Origin: Rhabdophis nuchalis
Lineage: Eukaryota; Chordata; Lepidosauria; Squamata; Natricidae
Length of the DNA: 64,000 nucleotides
Assembly: GCA_039707465.1 (NCBI GenBank)
Contig: CM077648.1
Location: 70,575,619 to 70,639,618, forward strand
Direction: 5' to 3'
Shown here: one piece after another, positions 10,996 to 21,887 of the stretch
Position numbering within the stretch: position 1 is the first letter of the stretch
How the letters are laid out: each line of letters starts with the position of its first letter
Made by a program: the position numbers and the translations under genes
Notes under the pieces: generated by a model
Seen by the model: the letters and a program-made list of their open reading frames with translations, nothing else
What the model was told of the DNA's origin: nothing
Databases searched by the model: none

Positions 10996-13464
10996 CCGAC
11001 TCAGTCCAACTCTGGGACTGGTCCGGTATCATCATCCTCTGAGGTACTTTCTCTGAAGAATGGATATCTAGGCCAGCCACCCCTATATATATGCCCACCT
11101 GCGACGTGGTGACTTGACCAGCTGGGGACTTGTCCCATAACGCTAGGTCCGCTCCCCCGACGAGATCAAGATCTGAAGGTTTCCTTACTGAGGACTCCAG
11201 GGGTGGCTCATCTAGAGGCCTTTGAGGGGGCGGCCAGAATCGCAGCTCAGCTGTGAGGCCTTTGTTTGAGACCCCTGGGGAGCTAAGCACGCTGCCTCAG
11301 GTGCTTTCAGGGCTCTGGTAAGTGGCCGCACCTATCAGTGGCTGTCAGGCCTTCGGGCCTTGAGGGAGGCCACTCCTGTCACCGAGGGCCTCCCGTGCGC
11401 TCGTCGCCTGGATGCAAGATGGCAGCCTGACAGGACAGAACGCGCCAAATGCCAGGGGCCTCCCACACGCCCCTTCACAGGCTGCCGGGGCTGTCGCCCT
11501 TTTGAGGCCTGTGTGGTGACTGCGCACGAGGCCGGGGGCCTCCTAAGCGCCTATAACTGCCCAGGGACTGGATGGCAGGCCGTTATGTCGGCCACGGATA
11601 CCGCCTATGACCTCCCCCACATGCCCGGGCCGGCTATGGAGACCACTGAGTTTTCAGGCCCCTATAAGGGCTGCGCCGGCCGTCAGGGGCCTCACGCACG
11701 CGCAGGGGGCCGCTACGGCGTGGCGGAGCCTTTAAAGGCTTATGGCACCGTCTGGAGCTGGCAGAGGCCGTGCTTACCGCCTGGGCCTCCCTCGTCTGCT
11801 GGCTGCCGGTCAGGGCTGTTAGGCCCTTGCTGAGATGCTCCACCGGCCTGGGGCCTTCCGCGTCCTCCCATGGGCGGCTGATGACGGGGCCAGCCCGTCA
11901 GGCCCTCTCTAGGACCGCGCCGGCCGCCTGGAGACCTCAATGCGCGCGCGCGCACGCGCGGTCCTTGCCGGCAGCTTTGGGATAGCGAGGGCTCTGTATG
12001 GGCCGTCAGGCCCTGAACGGAGCATTTGCCGGCAGCCCAGGGCCTCCTGCGCGCCCGTGCGCGCTTGGGTCTTCCTGCAGCCCCCTGTTCGGGCCCTGAG
12101 ATTTCCTTTCTGACCCACCCCGTCTCGGCTGGGGAAAGGGGCGTGTGCCTTCAGCGAGGGCTCCTCTGAATTGCGGACACCGTTTTAGGGGCGCGAATGC
12201 GGCTGCCAGGGCGTGGGGCTCGCCTGGAACGGCCCACACGGTATGTTTCTTAAGACTGGTACCTGGCTCGTCTTATAGCACCGTTTTGCACCTTCTGCAG
12301 ATGCTGTCCTCATTTACTGACGGAAGTCCCACTTAGCGATGAAACTGCCGCAACTCTCAGGAGCCCTCTGGGTGGTGACCTGGATGTTCGGCCTTATGGC
12401 CAGCTGATCCCTGCACCTAAGTCCGCCATTTCTAGGCCTGGGTCATGGACAGGCAGCCCTCGGAACCGGCTCCTCCTTCCTTACCCCCTCTCCTTCTCGT
12501 GATCGAGGTGGGGTCTCAGTCCTCCTCCGGGGACCATCATTGGCAAGATCTGGAGGCTCCAATGTCACGGGCCGCAGGCCTCTTTTCGACCCTTCCCCCG
12601 GCCCCAATGGCGTCTGTTCCCGGGAGACCGGGCTATACGCCAGTTCAGTCTCTTGGACTTGTGGCGCTCTCAGGACATTGGGGGGGGTCCCTCCCGCCAG
12701 CCCCTCGGGGCCCAGCGGCGACATCCTTTCCGCCCTGGGTATTCTGGCCTTCGTCCGGCCCTACGGCTCGCCACTCTGGCATGTTCCCCCATGGCAAACC
12801 GGCTGGAAGGGAAGGTTAGTGCAGTCGCAAGAGGTGACATGTCTGCGTCTGCTGTCCATTTTCCCAGGGGGCACCAGCGAGTCCCCCTCACTTTCAAGGG
12901 CCTCAGTGGCCTCCTGTTCGTTCTGCCGTCTCCCTCGGCTAGCGATGGGATGGAGCTCCTGTCCACAGGCACGGAGAAGGGGTGCTCCCTACCTCCAGCT
13001 TTCGGGTGCTGCGTAGCTCCTGGTGGTTCCATCGACTCGGCCAAGAGTCTTCCATCCCATCACCGTGGTCCCATTCTCAAGGGCCGCAATCGCCACCATG
13101 CTGGGCCAGGTTTTCTTCACAGTGGATCGGCTCCCTGACGCGGCTAGGCAGTCGCGAGGGGTGACATGGTAGGTCAAACCAGCTTGGGGATTTCTTTCCC
13201 AGATCTGGCGCAAGGCAGGTCGGCAATGTCCATAGTTACCTGGACTCAAGTACGTGTCCGGTTTTGTGCTGGTCCTCCTCTTCTGTAACAGTGAGGAGCA
13301 TTCTGGAGTTGGAACCACGAACACTCCAACTAGGGTCGTTAGTGTTCGATGCACAAGTGGCGGGTCAGCCTGTGTGGGCCTTTTTCCCTTGCCACCATGG
13401 CCGGGGCTCCCGGCCCCAGAGGCCATCGGCTCATGGTCTTGGAGATGGATCTACATCCTGGCCT

Positions 13465-13563
13465 TTATCACCGCCCCGAGTCCCTTTGGGGAGAGGGGGC
13501 GGTTTATAAATATAATAAATCATTATCATTATCATTATCATTATCATTATCATTATCATTATC

Positions 13564-13596
<33 letters not shown>

Positions 13597-13606
13597 TATC
13601 CCTCTA
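13465..13606 (+). mobile_element. Truncated L2 tail with (ATTATC)n microsatellite
   Basis: CACCGCCCCGAGTCCCTTTG with GGGCGGTTTATAAAT is the 3' end of the window's L2-type LINE. It is followed by about 14 copies of CATTAT. Only about 60 bp of LINE remains, a severely 5'-truncated insertion within the DIRS body, and the tail itself has become the microsatellite. Confidence 0.75.
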
Positions 13607-15030
13607 GGCTGACCGCTTCTCATTGGCGGATTTCGCGCGGGCGGATTTCACTCGGCGTGGCTGGGGTGAACCCTGCTGCACAGGGACCACGTTCCTCTGG
13701 CCTTCTGGGACTCTATCGGCCCCTCGTTCATCTTGCCTCCCCTGCGTACGCCTGGTTATTTGCAAGGCTCCGTGTTCTGGGTCCATTCCCTCCCCCTCTC
13801 CGCCGTTCCGTTCCTCCCATTGGGTGACTTTCGTCAGGAATGGTGAAAGGATTGCGTCGCTGCTTTGCCTTATGTGTCGCCATCGGGCTTTCTGGCTCTC
13901 CAAGTGCTCCTTCGGGGGTCGTTGGGGGGGCTTGGAGGCATGGTGACTTCTGTGGTCCTTCTGGCATTTGCCCCGCTTGCGCTGAGGGATGGTTCTTTTC
14001 CTGCCATCCGGGTCTACAGGCTCCCATTGGTATTTCGCTGGCACCATCCGATACGGCCTATTTGCCTGCCCTTGTGGTTCAACAGGGACGATCTCTCTGG
14101 TGCTGCCATCGCTTCCCCTGGACTGAGGGTCCTTCGGGACGAATCTGAGATCTTGATCGTCTCCGTATGCCCTTCGCTGGTGGGCGGTGCCCTTGGGGGA
14201 GGGGCTCAGTGCCTTGCCTTGGAAACGAATGGGTCCTCTCGTTCCCAGCACCCTATGGTCCGCAGCTTCCGGCCTCGGGTCTCGCACCTTTTCCCCGGGC
14301 TGGACATAGGTTCCCTATTTGAGGCTGGTCTTTGCCTTTCGTTGCCTTTGCCAGTCCACCCTTTTCATTTTTGAACCGGCTCTTTGGCTTGTCCTCGCCT
14401 GACGGTGATGTTTTGCGGGGTGATGGGTCGACCCGCTTTCTCTCGGGGCTTCAGTCTTGCTCGGTGGGACCAGCTCGGTTCCTCGTCCACGCGAACTGGT
14501 CGTCGTGAGTTCTTACCCATTCTCTATGACACGGGCTGCCTCATGGGCTCTCTGGTACAGACACGAGTGTTCCCTGATTTCTCGCTGAGCCTCAGGGGCT
14601 CCTCGGAGAGCCTTTGCATATGTGGATCGGGCGTCGCCTTCTTGGGGTCTTCATTGGCCGCGCGACTTCCTTCTTCCATTCTGTCACGGCTCTTGTCGCC
14701 CTTCCACCACTTTCCTTGGCTCTGGGGGTCTTCACGGCGGCGTGGGTCCTTGGCTCCGTGGGGTCATCAGTAGTTCCTCTACGGTCTGTCGGGTCTGCTC
14801 TATCAAACTCGGTTGCTTCTTCGACCCATGTCTGCTCTATCAAACTCAGTTGCTTCTTCGACCCGTGTCAGGATGGGGTCGCTTTCGTGGCTTGACGAGG
14901 CGGTGGTGTGGCCTCGCCCCACCATTCCCTTTGGCGTGCACGGTGCACTAGCTTGTCTTAGCGGCTGCTGAATATAGTGGAAGCGTGCGGCATGCTCTCC
15001 ATTCTATGCCATGTCTGCTGGTCTGTTCTC

Positions 15031-15116
15031 GATCTCCACCCTTATTGAGAAAGGGCGTTGGTACTTACCTGATACGCCTCTTCTAATAAGTGGGGAGATA
15101 GCATCCGGCCCTTCCC
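15031..15116 (+). repeat. DIRS internal complementary region
   Basis: CTCCACCCTTATTGAGAA is the reverse complement of the left outer end. It runs straight into AGGGCGTTGGTACTTACC, the reverse complement of the right outer end, and continues through GATACGCCTCTTCTAATAAG. This junction structure is specific to DIRS elements. Confidence 0.85.
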
Positions 15117-15246
15117 TTATCTCGTCCTGACCAGCTTGGCGGTTTTTTTTTGTCGTGTTGTGTCTTGCTTACTGTTGGTTGCTTCTTTTTCTTTCGGCTG
15201 ATTTGGTGTGATGATACCGGTGAGTCTGATTTTATTTTCCTTCGTC

Positions 15247-15407
15247 GAAAACTGGGTGGAGTCTGCTCCTGAGGGGATTATATAGCACCCTTAATTAATT
15301 ATTAATCAGACTCAGTCCAATCAGAGTGCGGATAGGTCTTACCCATACATGGATGCTATCTCCCCCCTTATTAGAAGAGGCGTATCAGGTAAGTACCAAC
15401 ACCCTTT
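15247..15407 (-). repeat. DIRS right terminal repeat with extension
   Basis: Inverted copy of the left repeat, then a segment absent from the left end (AGAAGAGGCGTATCAGG onward to about 15407). A longer right terminus is the arrangement described for DIRS-1. Confidence 0.8.
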
Positions 15408-15836
15408 CGCCTCGTACCTTTGGCCATGCCTGCTTCGCCACCAGGGTTCTACCTCCAGTCATTGACTCCTAATGTTTCTGCTCAGCTGAGACGCCCCCAG
15501 CTGTTTGCCATGGCCAATGGGCCCCAGCTCCTCCATTCCAGGCCCTTCACACGGCCCATTTGCCAAAATACGGTTCACCCCACGCTTTTGGGCACAAGGG
15601 ACAATTTGCTGCTAGCCAATCGGCAGCCAGAAGCCAGGGCACGATCAATGCAGGGGCTAGGAGGCTTTGCAGGAGGTGCTGCAGCCTCAGGCGCTTGTTA
15701 GGAGAAAGGAAGGGAATGGGTGGAAACTCCCCTGTACTATACCTGATCATGCCTCCCTGACAATGGGAAAAGAAGAGGAGGCCTAAATAACCCAGCTTCA
15801 TCCAAAGGAGTTTTTGTTTTGGGTGAGTATCTTAGC

Positions 15837-15985
15837 CTTAGAAGGAGAGAGGGAAGGAGGAAGGGAAGGGAGAAAGAGAGAGGGGGGAGAAGGGAGACAA
15901 GAAAGGAGGGAAGGAAGGAAGGAAGGAAAGAAAGGGAAAGGGAATGAGATGGAGGGAGGGAAAGAAAAAGGAAGGCTGCCATGCA
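15837..15985. repeat. Polypurine tract, left arm
   Basis: GGAAGG/GAGAGG-rich run on the plus strand. Its complement forms the pyrimidine tract at 16560-16700 in the opposite arm. Confidence 0.9.
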
Positions 15986-16559
15986 ATGGAAAGAGGAGAT
16001 AGCCCTCAACTTACAACCACAATTGAACCCAAAATTTTGGTTGCTAAACAAGTATGTGAAAAGGAGACCACCAGGAGATCTCACAGATAGCAAACACGGC
16101 TAATTTGGAAAGCAAAGCAGGATGTTGTTTGTATGTGGAAAGGAGACCACCAGGAGTTCTCACAGATAGCAAACACAGCTAATTTGCAAAGCAAAGAGTT
16201 GGTGAATATGTCTTGTACTCCTCAGGTCATCAATGAGGTCATCAAGGCTTACCAGGTCTGAGGGAGATCTCCTAGTGTTCTCCTTTCCACATGCCAACAA
16301 CATCCTGCTTTGCTTTCCAAATTAGCCGTTTACTATCTGTGATGTCTCCTGGTGGTCTCCTTTCCACATACCAACAACATCCTGCTTTGCTTTCCAAATT
16401 AGCCATGTTTGCTATCTGTGAGATCTCCTGGTGGTCTCCTTTCCTCATACCAACCACATCCTGTTGCATTTTCTAAATACTTTAACAATGCTCTTATTTA
16501 GCAACCAAAATATTTGGTTCAATTGTGGTCGTAAATACAGGGTTATCTCTTCCTTCCTC

Positions 16560-16700
16560 TGCATGGCAGCCTTCCTTCCCTCCCTCCATCTCATTCCCTT
16601 CCTTCCTGTCTTTCTCCCTTCCCTTTCTTGTCTCCCTCCTCCCTCTCTTTCTCCCCCTTCCTCTCTTTCTCCCCCACCCTCTCCTTCTCCCTTCCTTTGT
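16560..16700. repeat. Polypyrimidine tract, right arm
   Basis: CTTCC/CTCCC-rich run pairing with 15837-15985 across the palindrome. Confidence 0.9.
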
Positions 16701-16873
16701 GCCCCAAAGCCTGGGGTGAACCTTAATGTGGTGAATGGGCCATGGCGAAAGGCCTGGGATGGGCAGCTCCATGGTGAACAGCTAGGGGCATTTCAGCCAA
16801 GAAGAAACATTGGAAGACAATGGCTGGAAGTGGAACCCTGGTGGCAAAGCTGGCGCGGCCAAAGGTATGAGGT

Positions 16874-17158
16874 GAACTGTTCCAGATGCTTTCCAATAGT
16901 GAAAGTGACTAACACAGTAACAGTTCAATTTAGCCTCCCACACCTATTAGGGTGAAGTGCAGCCAGTCTTCCACAGCAGCTTATTGAAGCTTGCTGTTAG
17001 TTCCAGTCTGAGACCACAAGATCACCCAGCGCGTAAACCGATGGTAGTGTACGGAGGAACCCATTCGCCAAAATTAAGAAAATTTAGATTCTAAATTGCA
17101 TAGGGGTCAGTTGCAGTATTTGATCCATTGGAAAGGATACTCTTTATCTGAAGCTACC
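16874..17158 (+). pseudogene. Gypsy pol C-terminus (integrase tail and chromodomain), decayed
   Basis: The plus strand reads CFPIVKVTNTVTVQFSLPHLLG then a stop. Further on, in shifted frames, come remnants equivalent to the LQYLIxWKGYPLSEA chromodomain seen at 20795 (plus-strand GCAGTATTTGATCCATTGGA). It continues the frame interrupted at 10866, so the DIRS and fold-back elements probably lie inside one old Gypsy copy. Confidence 0.65.
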
Positions 17159-17240
17159 ACGTTTCCCCCAAAATAAGACAGAATCTTATTTTCTTTTGAC
17201 TCTCTAAATAAGGGCTTGGCCTTATTTTCGGGGAGGTCTT
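17159..17240 (+). mobile_element. MITE terminus (ACGTTTCCCCCAAAATAAGAC type)
   Basis: ACGTTTCCCCCAAAATAAGAC followed by two further AATAAGGGCTTGGCCTTATT-type blocks is a short repeat family with hairpin arms. The opposite terminus was not found. The DNA up to about 20560 may be its interior. Confidence 0.4.
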
Positions 17241-17424
17241 ATTATTTTTCAGGTGCAGGAGGCAGCAAGCCCACCTGCCCCACCCTCCTTGCCTGCAGCC
17301 ATACTGACCCATCCTAGCCTTCGCCTGCCTTGCTTGCTGGCTGCCAAACAGCTGACTGTGCTGCTCTGGCCTCGCAGGGGCTCTTCCTGGCAGAACACAC
17401 ACATACACACACTCCCCCTCCAAG

Positions 17425-17670
17425 GCAGCCACATCCCTTCACTAACTTGCTTTCCAGCTCCATTCTCCACTCCATGTGCAGGAAAAGAAAAGTAGACTGT
17501 ATGCGTATGGTAAAAAAAACCCAGAAAATACCTTCCAAATTCTTGCAAAAAAAAAAAAATCTCACGAAGTTGGAAGTATTCCCACAAACTACTTTTGTTA
17601 CCCTGCACGTAGCAGTGGAGAATGGAGCAGGAAAGCAGGTTAGTGGAAGGATGTGGCTGTCTTGGAGGAG
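17425..17670. repeat. Inverted repeat, about 50 bp arms
   Basis: CTCCAAGGCAGCCACATCCC with CAGCTCCATTCTCC on the left (17420-17475) pairs with GGAGAATGGAGCAGG and GGATGTGGCTGTCTTGGAG on the right (17618-17668). The loop holds an A13 run. Confidence 0.7.
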
Positions 17671-18256
17671 GGGTGTTAGGGATATCTCTCACACACACCC
17701 ACACACCATCCTTTCCTTGGGAGCTCTGCATAGATGCAGAGAAGGCTTCGGATAGAGCATTTGGGGGATGTGCATCTGCGCTGAGATCACAATTGCCAGG
17801 AAAAGGGGGGGATTTTGCCTCTTAACCTGAGTCTGTGCTGAGCTGCAGAACAGCGTAAGAGGAAGAAAAACTCTCCTCTCCCCATTTTCCAGCCGTTTGC
17901 AAAAATGCTCCATTCTGGACTTCTTGTGCTTCGTCTGCCGCTTACTGTACTGGTGGGCTTCTTCGGAAGCACGGAAGGCCTCGGGGGGGGCTTCTGCCAT
18001 AGGAGCGGCTCGCTGGGAGCCCCAGCCTGGCGGCAGCCGGGGAACACCCCCCCAGCCTCGCTCTAGGAGCTGGAGAGCAAAAAGGGGGGGCCGATTTCGC
18101 CTCTTCGCTGGATGGAACTCGGGAGCTTTGCAGAATAAGAAGAGTAGCTGAAACGCCAGAGGTGAAAGACTCTCCCCAATCTCTTGAATTGCAGATGAAG
18201 GATAAGCGATAAATCACTGTAAGTGCTAGTTCAATCAACTTGGAATGCAGATTGGA

Positions 18257-18278
18257 GGGGGGAGTTCTCAATCCCCCC
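18257..18278 (+). promoter_or_regulatory. Conserved G6/C6 hairpin of the ORF1-only family (copy A)
   Basis: GGGGGGAGTTCTCAATCCCCCC. It sits 514 bp upstream of the ORF1 start, as in four other copies. The function is unknown; it could act in the RNA or as a DNA signal. Confidence 0.6.
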
Positions 18279-18770
18279 TTGGACGGAAGCAGCAGTTAAC
18301 TGATTCCTCTCCATTCAAATGGAGAGAGGAAGGATTAACTTGGTATTTGAACAAACTATGTGAAAGAATTGTATCGTATCGCATTTGCAACTGTTTCTTA
18401 TGGAGCTCTTTTAAAAAGAAAGTAATTGGAACTTTTACTTTTCTTCCTGTCAGAGGACGGGGCAAGATGGCTTCTCTTTGTTCTCTGCTTATAACTCCGC
18501 TACAGCGCTGAAGCTTTTCCCTCCTTAATTACTTAATTACCAAAGAAGGATTATAAACTCTTTACTTCAGACATTCCTACCAGAGGCTCTCAAGTCTCTC
18601 CCAATACGTGGACTCCTGATTGTGGACTGTAAGGTTTCCTTTTTTTAAAGTGAACTCTTAAGACTCTTAAGACTGAACTCCCACTCGGACTCTCTGATAC
18701 CTCGGACTGTTTTGGTCGTCCATTTCTCCGGCGCCATTTCTTTGTCAGCTAAGAAACTGAGAGTGACACA

Positions 18771-19711
18771 ATGGCTTTTAGAAAGCCTCCAACGGGAAAG
18801 TCAGCTTCTGCCCCATCCTCTGCCTTCTCCAGCCCGACTACACAGTCGAAGATTTCTACATTTTTACAGAAAGAACCTGCTGGAGAAGGCTCAAAGGATC
18901 CATTGGTTGTAGAAATGTTTTGGGAAATAATGAAAAATATGAATAGCATGAATGAAAATATGAATGAAATGAGGAAAGAGATGTCAGAATTAACACTAGA
19001 GCTTAGGGAAACGCAACAAAATACAACGGAAAATAAACAAAAAATTGAAAAGCTAGAGAAGGAGGCGGCTGAGATAGGGGAAGAGGTGAAGGAGGTTCGG
19101 AGGGAGGGTTCAGAATTGGGAGCAAACATGACCAAAATTGAATTTGAAAGAATGTCTTTTTTTCTCAGGTTCCAGAATATACCAGTCAGAAAACAAAGAT
19201 CTTAAAGACCTTATGAGTACAATATTAGCAGAATACCTTAAAAGAGAGAAAGATCAACTCTGGTGGGATATGGACCTGGTTTATAGAATTAATTCAACTT
19301 ATGCCAGGATAAATAACGTACCAAGAGAAGTTCATGTTAAATTTCTTAGGAGATCCCCAAGGGATGAGATATTGAGGGCTCAACGGGATGGAATTTTACA
19401 ATGCCAGGATAAAGAAGCAATCATTTTGAAACAGATTCCCAAAAAAAATTAGAGAAATAAGGAGGAAGTATTCTTTCTTGTCTAAGAAATTATATAAAAA
19501 GGGAATATGGTTCAAGTGGTTATTACCACAGGGAATGTTGATTTTCTGGGAGGGAGGCCGAGTAAAAATCAAAACACTAAGTGAGGCGGAGGCTTTTATT
19601 AAAAAACATTCCCCCCAGCTGGGAGGTGAAGACGGGGGAACGGAAACGACGGCTCCGCCCAGGGACAGAGAAGAGGAGTCAATTGCAAAAAGACTCAGAT
19701 CGCAAAAATGA
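18771..19711 (+). pseudogene. L1 ORF1 protein, copy A (frameshifted)
   Basis: Encodes an L1 ORF1p-type RNA-binding protein. An N-terminal basic and serine-rich segment (MAFRKPPTGKS) is followed by a coiled coil of heptad-like E/K/M residues (about residues 45-115). Then come the RRM-like core (FERMSFFLRFQNIP, LMSTILAEYLK, YRINSTYARIN, VPREVHVKFLRR) and the C-terminal domain (RRKYSFLSKKLYKKGIW, MLIFWEGGRVKIKT), ending KRLRSQK. A frameshift in the RRM near 19190 and another near 19449 in an A-run break the frame. The N-terminal Met is conserved among copies. Confidence 0.85.
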
Positions 19712-19970
19712 GTTTATTTGAAATACTATTGTAATTGTTGATACAAGATAAAATGGCAAAAAAAAGATGATTGAATATATAGACTATACAATGTAATCTT
19801 TTTATATGTTTATCCTTTACCTTTAAAATTGTAAACTTATGAAGTTTTGGGAAAGCCGCCACCAACGGCAGGGAAGCTACCAAAATGTTACCTTTACCCT
19901 ACACCTTTTTCCCTTGTAAAAGCTTTGCAAACCAATAAAATACTTTTTCAAAAAAAAATGCTCCATTCTG

Positions 19971-20560
19971 AGCCTTAAATCCTGGAATATGCTGAAGGCT
20001 CAAAATGGGGTGTTTTTGCAAATAGCTTGAAAATGTGGAGGATATTCCTGCCTCTCACCTTGTTCTGAAGGTCAGCACAGACTGAAAACAGGATAACAGA
20101 CAAAATCCCCCCTCCCGATTTTCAAGCCGTTTGCAAAAATGTCTCATTCTGATCCTTCAATGCTGCAATCCTGGATAACATGAAGCCTTGGAATGGGGCA
20201 TTTTTGCAAACCGCTTTAAAATGGGGAGGGGGGTTTTTATTTCTTATCCTGTTCTCAGTCTGTGCTGACCTTCAGAACAGGGTGAGAGGCAGGAATATCC
20301 TCCACATTTTCAAGCAATTTGCAAAAGTGCCCTATTTCGAGCCTCCAACGTGAATATGCAGGTGAGAAGCGACCTCCTGTAAGTATGGAAATAAAAACAC
20401 TGAGAACATCGGAACAAGCTCTGCGAGGAGATGCTGCTGCCGAAGTGCAGGAAATCTCCCCCCACCGCCTCCTGCACATCGTCCTTTCAAAGAAGAGTTT
20501 CACCAGGACGAAGAGGTGTGTGAAGCTCCCAAAAGTCAACCTAATTAATTTATGAGCCTC
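19971..20560. repeat. Palindromic MITE-like interior
   Basis: GAAAATGTGGAGGATATTCC with CACCTTGTTCTGAAGGTCAGC (about 20030-20085) pairs with GCTGACCTTCAGAACAGGGTG and GGAATATCCTCCACATTTTC (20266-20312). Blocks GTTTGCAAAAATG and CATTTTTGCAAAC also pair. Continuous with 17770-17917 before copy A was inserted. Confidence 0.6.
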
Positions 20561-20794
20561 GAGACAAAGTTCAAAACAAATTGCATCATTTATTAGGATT
20601 GACATTCTGGCTTGAGCTCCGGTGGAGCCAAAACTGCTTTCACTTCATTGCGTTTGAACTTTACCCCTGTATCTCCCTCCCCTCTGCCTGGTAATAAATC
20701 ACGTTAGCCAATTAGCAATTAGTAATTGAATCTATCCATGCACATTACAGGCCAGCTTGGAATTTCCCTCTAACCACAAAAATGCCTGGAATTC

Positions 20795-21290
20795 TCATTT
20801 CTCTAAGTCAACTCGATAAAAAGTCATGGTGATGTTTTTGCGAGTTGATGTCCAGCTCCCATCATTTCCCGAAAGCAACCTATGGGAAACAAAACAATTT
20901 GAACACAGGTGTATAACTAAGGGATGTGTTCTCCCCCCAGGCTTGCTTGGGTTTTCTGCATGGAATTTTGCTATAAGGCGATCAGCCTGGATGTTTCTAC
21001 TTTTCACCCACGATGCCTCTGATAAGGGATAACCCTTCCACTTGATTAGATATTGGAGTTGTCTCCTGTGCCATCTTGAATCAAGGATTTGTTGAACTTC
21101 ATAATGGGTTTGGCCCCCTATGACCATAGGGCCTTGGGGCGCTTGGAGTAGCGGTCGAAGGGTGGATCCTATCACGGGTTTCAAAAGGCTGCTATGAAAC
21201 AATTGGTGTATCTTCCCCAGCAATCGAGGCAGTTTTAATTGTACTGTGACTGGGTTGATCATCTTTGGGGTGGTCCCACAAATTTTGGGC
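20795..21290 (-). pseudogene. Gypsy pol C-terminus with chromodomain
   Basis: The minus-strand ORF encodes VTVQLKLPRLLGKIHQLFH, then YEVQQILDSRWHRRQLQYLI and WKGYPLSEASWVKSRNI, and ends with basic residues. This is the integrase C-terminus and chromodomain of a vertebrate chromodomain Gypsy element. The chromodomain normally tethers integration to chromatin marks. The frame is open for 155 codons, then reaches a stop. The aromatic cage positions (Y at the domain start, W-K-G) are present. It is truncated upstream at about 21300 by an L2 insertion. Confidence 0.85.
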
Positions 21291-21329
21291 CCAGTTTCTT
21301 GCTAGGCAGTTTTAATCTCAAGTATTTTG

Positions 21330-21782
21330 TAGAGAGGTAAACCTTCTCTCCCACCCGGAACCCACAAAGGGACTCAGGGCGGCGCACAGGAACTTAAAAC
21401 CCAAAAATACAAACAATAAAAATTCTACAAAATTTAAAACTACAATTAAACAGTTTAACCCGTGCTAAAAGGAGGAAACAATTAATTTAAAACCCAGCTC
21501 TAATAAAATATGGTTGTAGTAGCTATGCCAGGCCGGCCATATGGAAGAAATAGGTTTTTAAAGTCCGGTGGAAGAGGCGAAGGTCGGTGATAGTCCGGAG
21601 GTCTGGGGGGAGGTCATTCCAAAGGGCGGGACCTGCCACAGAGAAGGCTCTTCCCCTGGGCGTCGCCAGCCAGCATTGTCCAGCGGATGGCACCCTAAGG
21701 AGGCCCTCCCTGTGGGAGCAGACAAGTCGAGTGGAGGTATGCGGTAGAAGGCGATCCTGCAAGTAACCAGGCCCACTTGAGC
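21330..21782 (-). mobile_element. L2-type LINE 3' end (5'-truncated)
   Basis: The minus strand encodes the last part of ORF2 ([54 protein letters not shown]). The 3' tail follows on the plus strand as GGGACTCAGGGCGGCGCACAGG. It is highly similar to the C-terminus of the intact copy at 38499. Confidence 0.9.
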
Positions 21783-21860
21783 TCGTCAGGATCTCCTAGC
21801 TGGGGGCAGAGTCAGCCTGCAATACTGCATTTTAACCACTGCACCACCAGGGCTCCTTTA
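21783..21860 (-). mobile_element. tRNA-derived SINE fragment
   Basis: The minus strand begins GGAGCCCTGGTGGTGCAGTG then GTTAAAATGCAGTATTGCAG, with an RNA polymerase III A-box (TGGTGCAGTGGTT). This is the head of a tRNA-related SINE common in squamates. The B-box and tail are missing; it joins the L2 fragment directly. Confidence 0.6.
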
Positions 21861-21887
21861 TTATCACTGTTACCGCTGTAATAAATA

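Larger units (their letters stand above)
10867..15407 (+). mobile_element. DIRS-type tyrosine-recombinase retrotransposon, degenerate
   Basis: Identification rests on termini. A left repeat (10867-10995) is matched by an inverted right repeat (15247-15407) that extends about 30 bp further. An internal complementary region lies just before the right repeat (15031-15116). That region is the complement of the left outer edge joined directly to the complement of the right outer edge, the template for circle formation in DIRS elements. The 4.5 kb body is GC-rich and no frame is intact. A plus-strand stretch near 13930-14030 (LGGMVTSVVLLAFAPLALR) vaguely resembles the DIRS RT-RNase H linker. I could not place catalytic RT or recombinase residues, so coding assignments inside are open. 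Confidence 0.75.
15408..16873. mobile_element. 1.47 kb fold-back (palindromic) element
   Basis: The left arm begins CGCCTCGTACCTTTGGCCATG and the right arm ends GGCCAAAGGTATGAGGTGAA, its complement. Pairing continues inward through several blocks: AGAAACATTGGAAGACAATG region versus 15460-15500, TGTGCCCCAAAGCCTGGGGTG versus 15575-15605, a purine tract (15837-15985) versus a pyrimidine tract (16560-16700), and ACCACAATTGAACCC versus GGTTCAATTGTGG. The centre is near 16235. The left arm has about 200 bp extra (15640-15837). Within each arm a module of about 100 bp (AGGAGACCACCAGGAG) is itself repeated. No coding capacity is visible. The family is unknown. Confidence 0.75.
17918..19953 (+). mobile_element. 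ORF1-only L1 (HAL1-like) retrotransposon, copy A, full length
   Basis: A 2.04 kb insertion flanked by the 17-bp direct repeat AAAAATGCTCCATTCTG (17901-17917 and 19954-19970; the A run shades into the poly-A tail). It comprises a 5' region of about 850 bp, an L1 ORF1 (18771-19711) and only about 240 bp of 3' sequence ending ACCAATAAAATACTTTTTC plus poly-A. No endonuclease or reverse transcriptase lies between ORF1 and the tail. A normal 5'-truncated L1 would lack ORF1, not ORF2, so this is an ORF1-only derivative that must move in trans. It interrupts the palindromic repeat GTTTGCAAAAATG..CTGAGCC. Confidence 0.85.

Noticed and set aside
13604..14287. 227-codon minus-strand ORF in the DIRS body
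   Set aside because: Charged and repetitive composition without any motif. The DIRS orientation inferred from the internal complementary region is plus, so this is an antisense shadow in GC-rich DNA.
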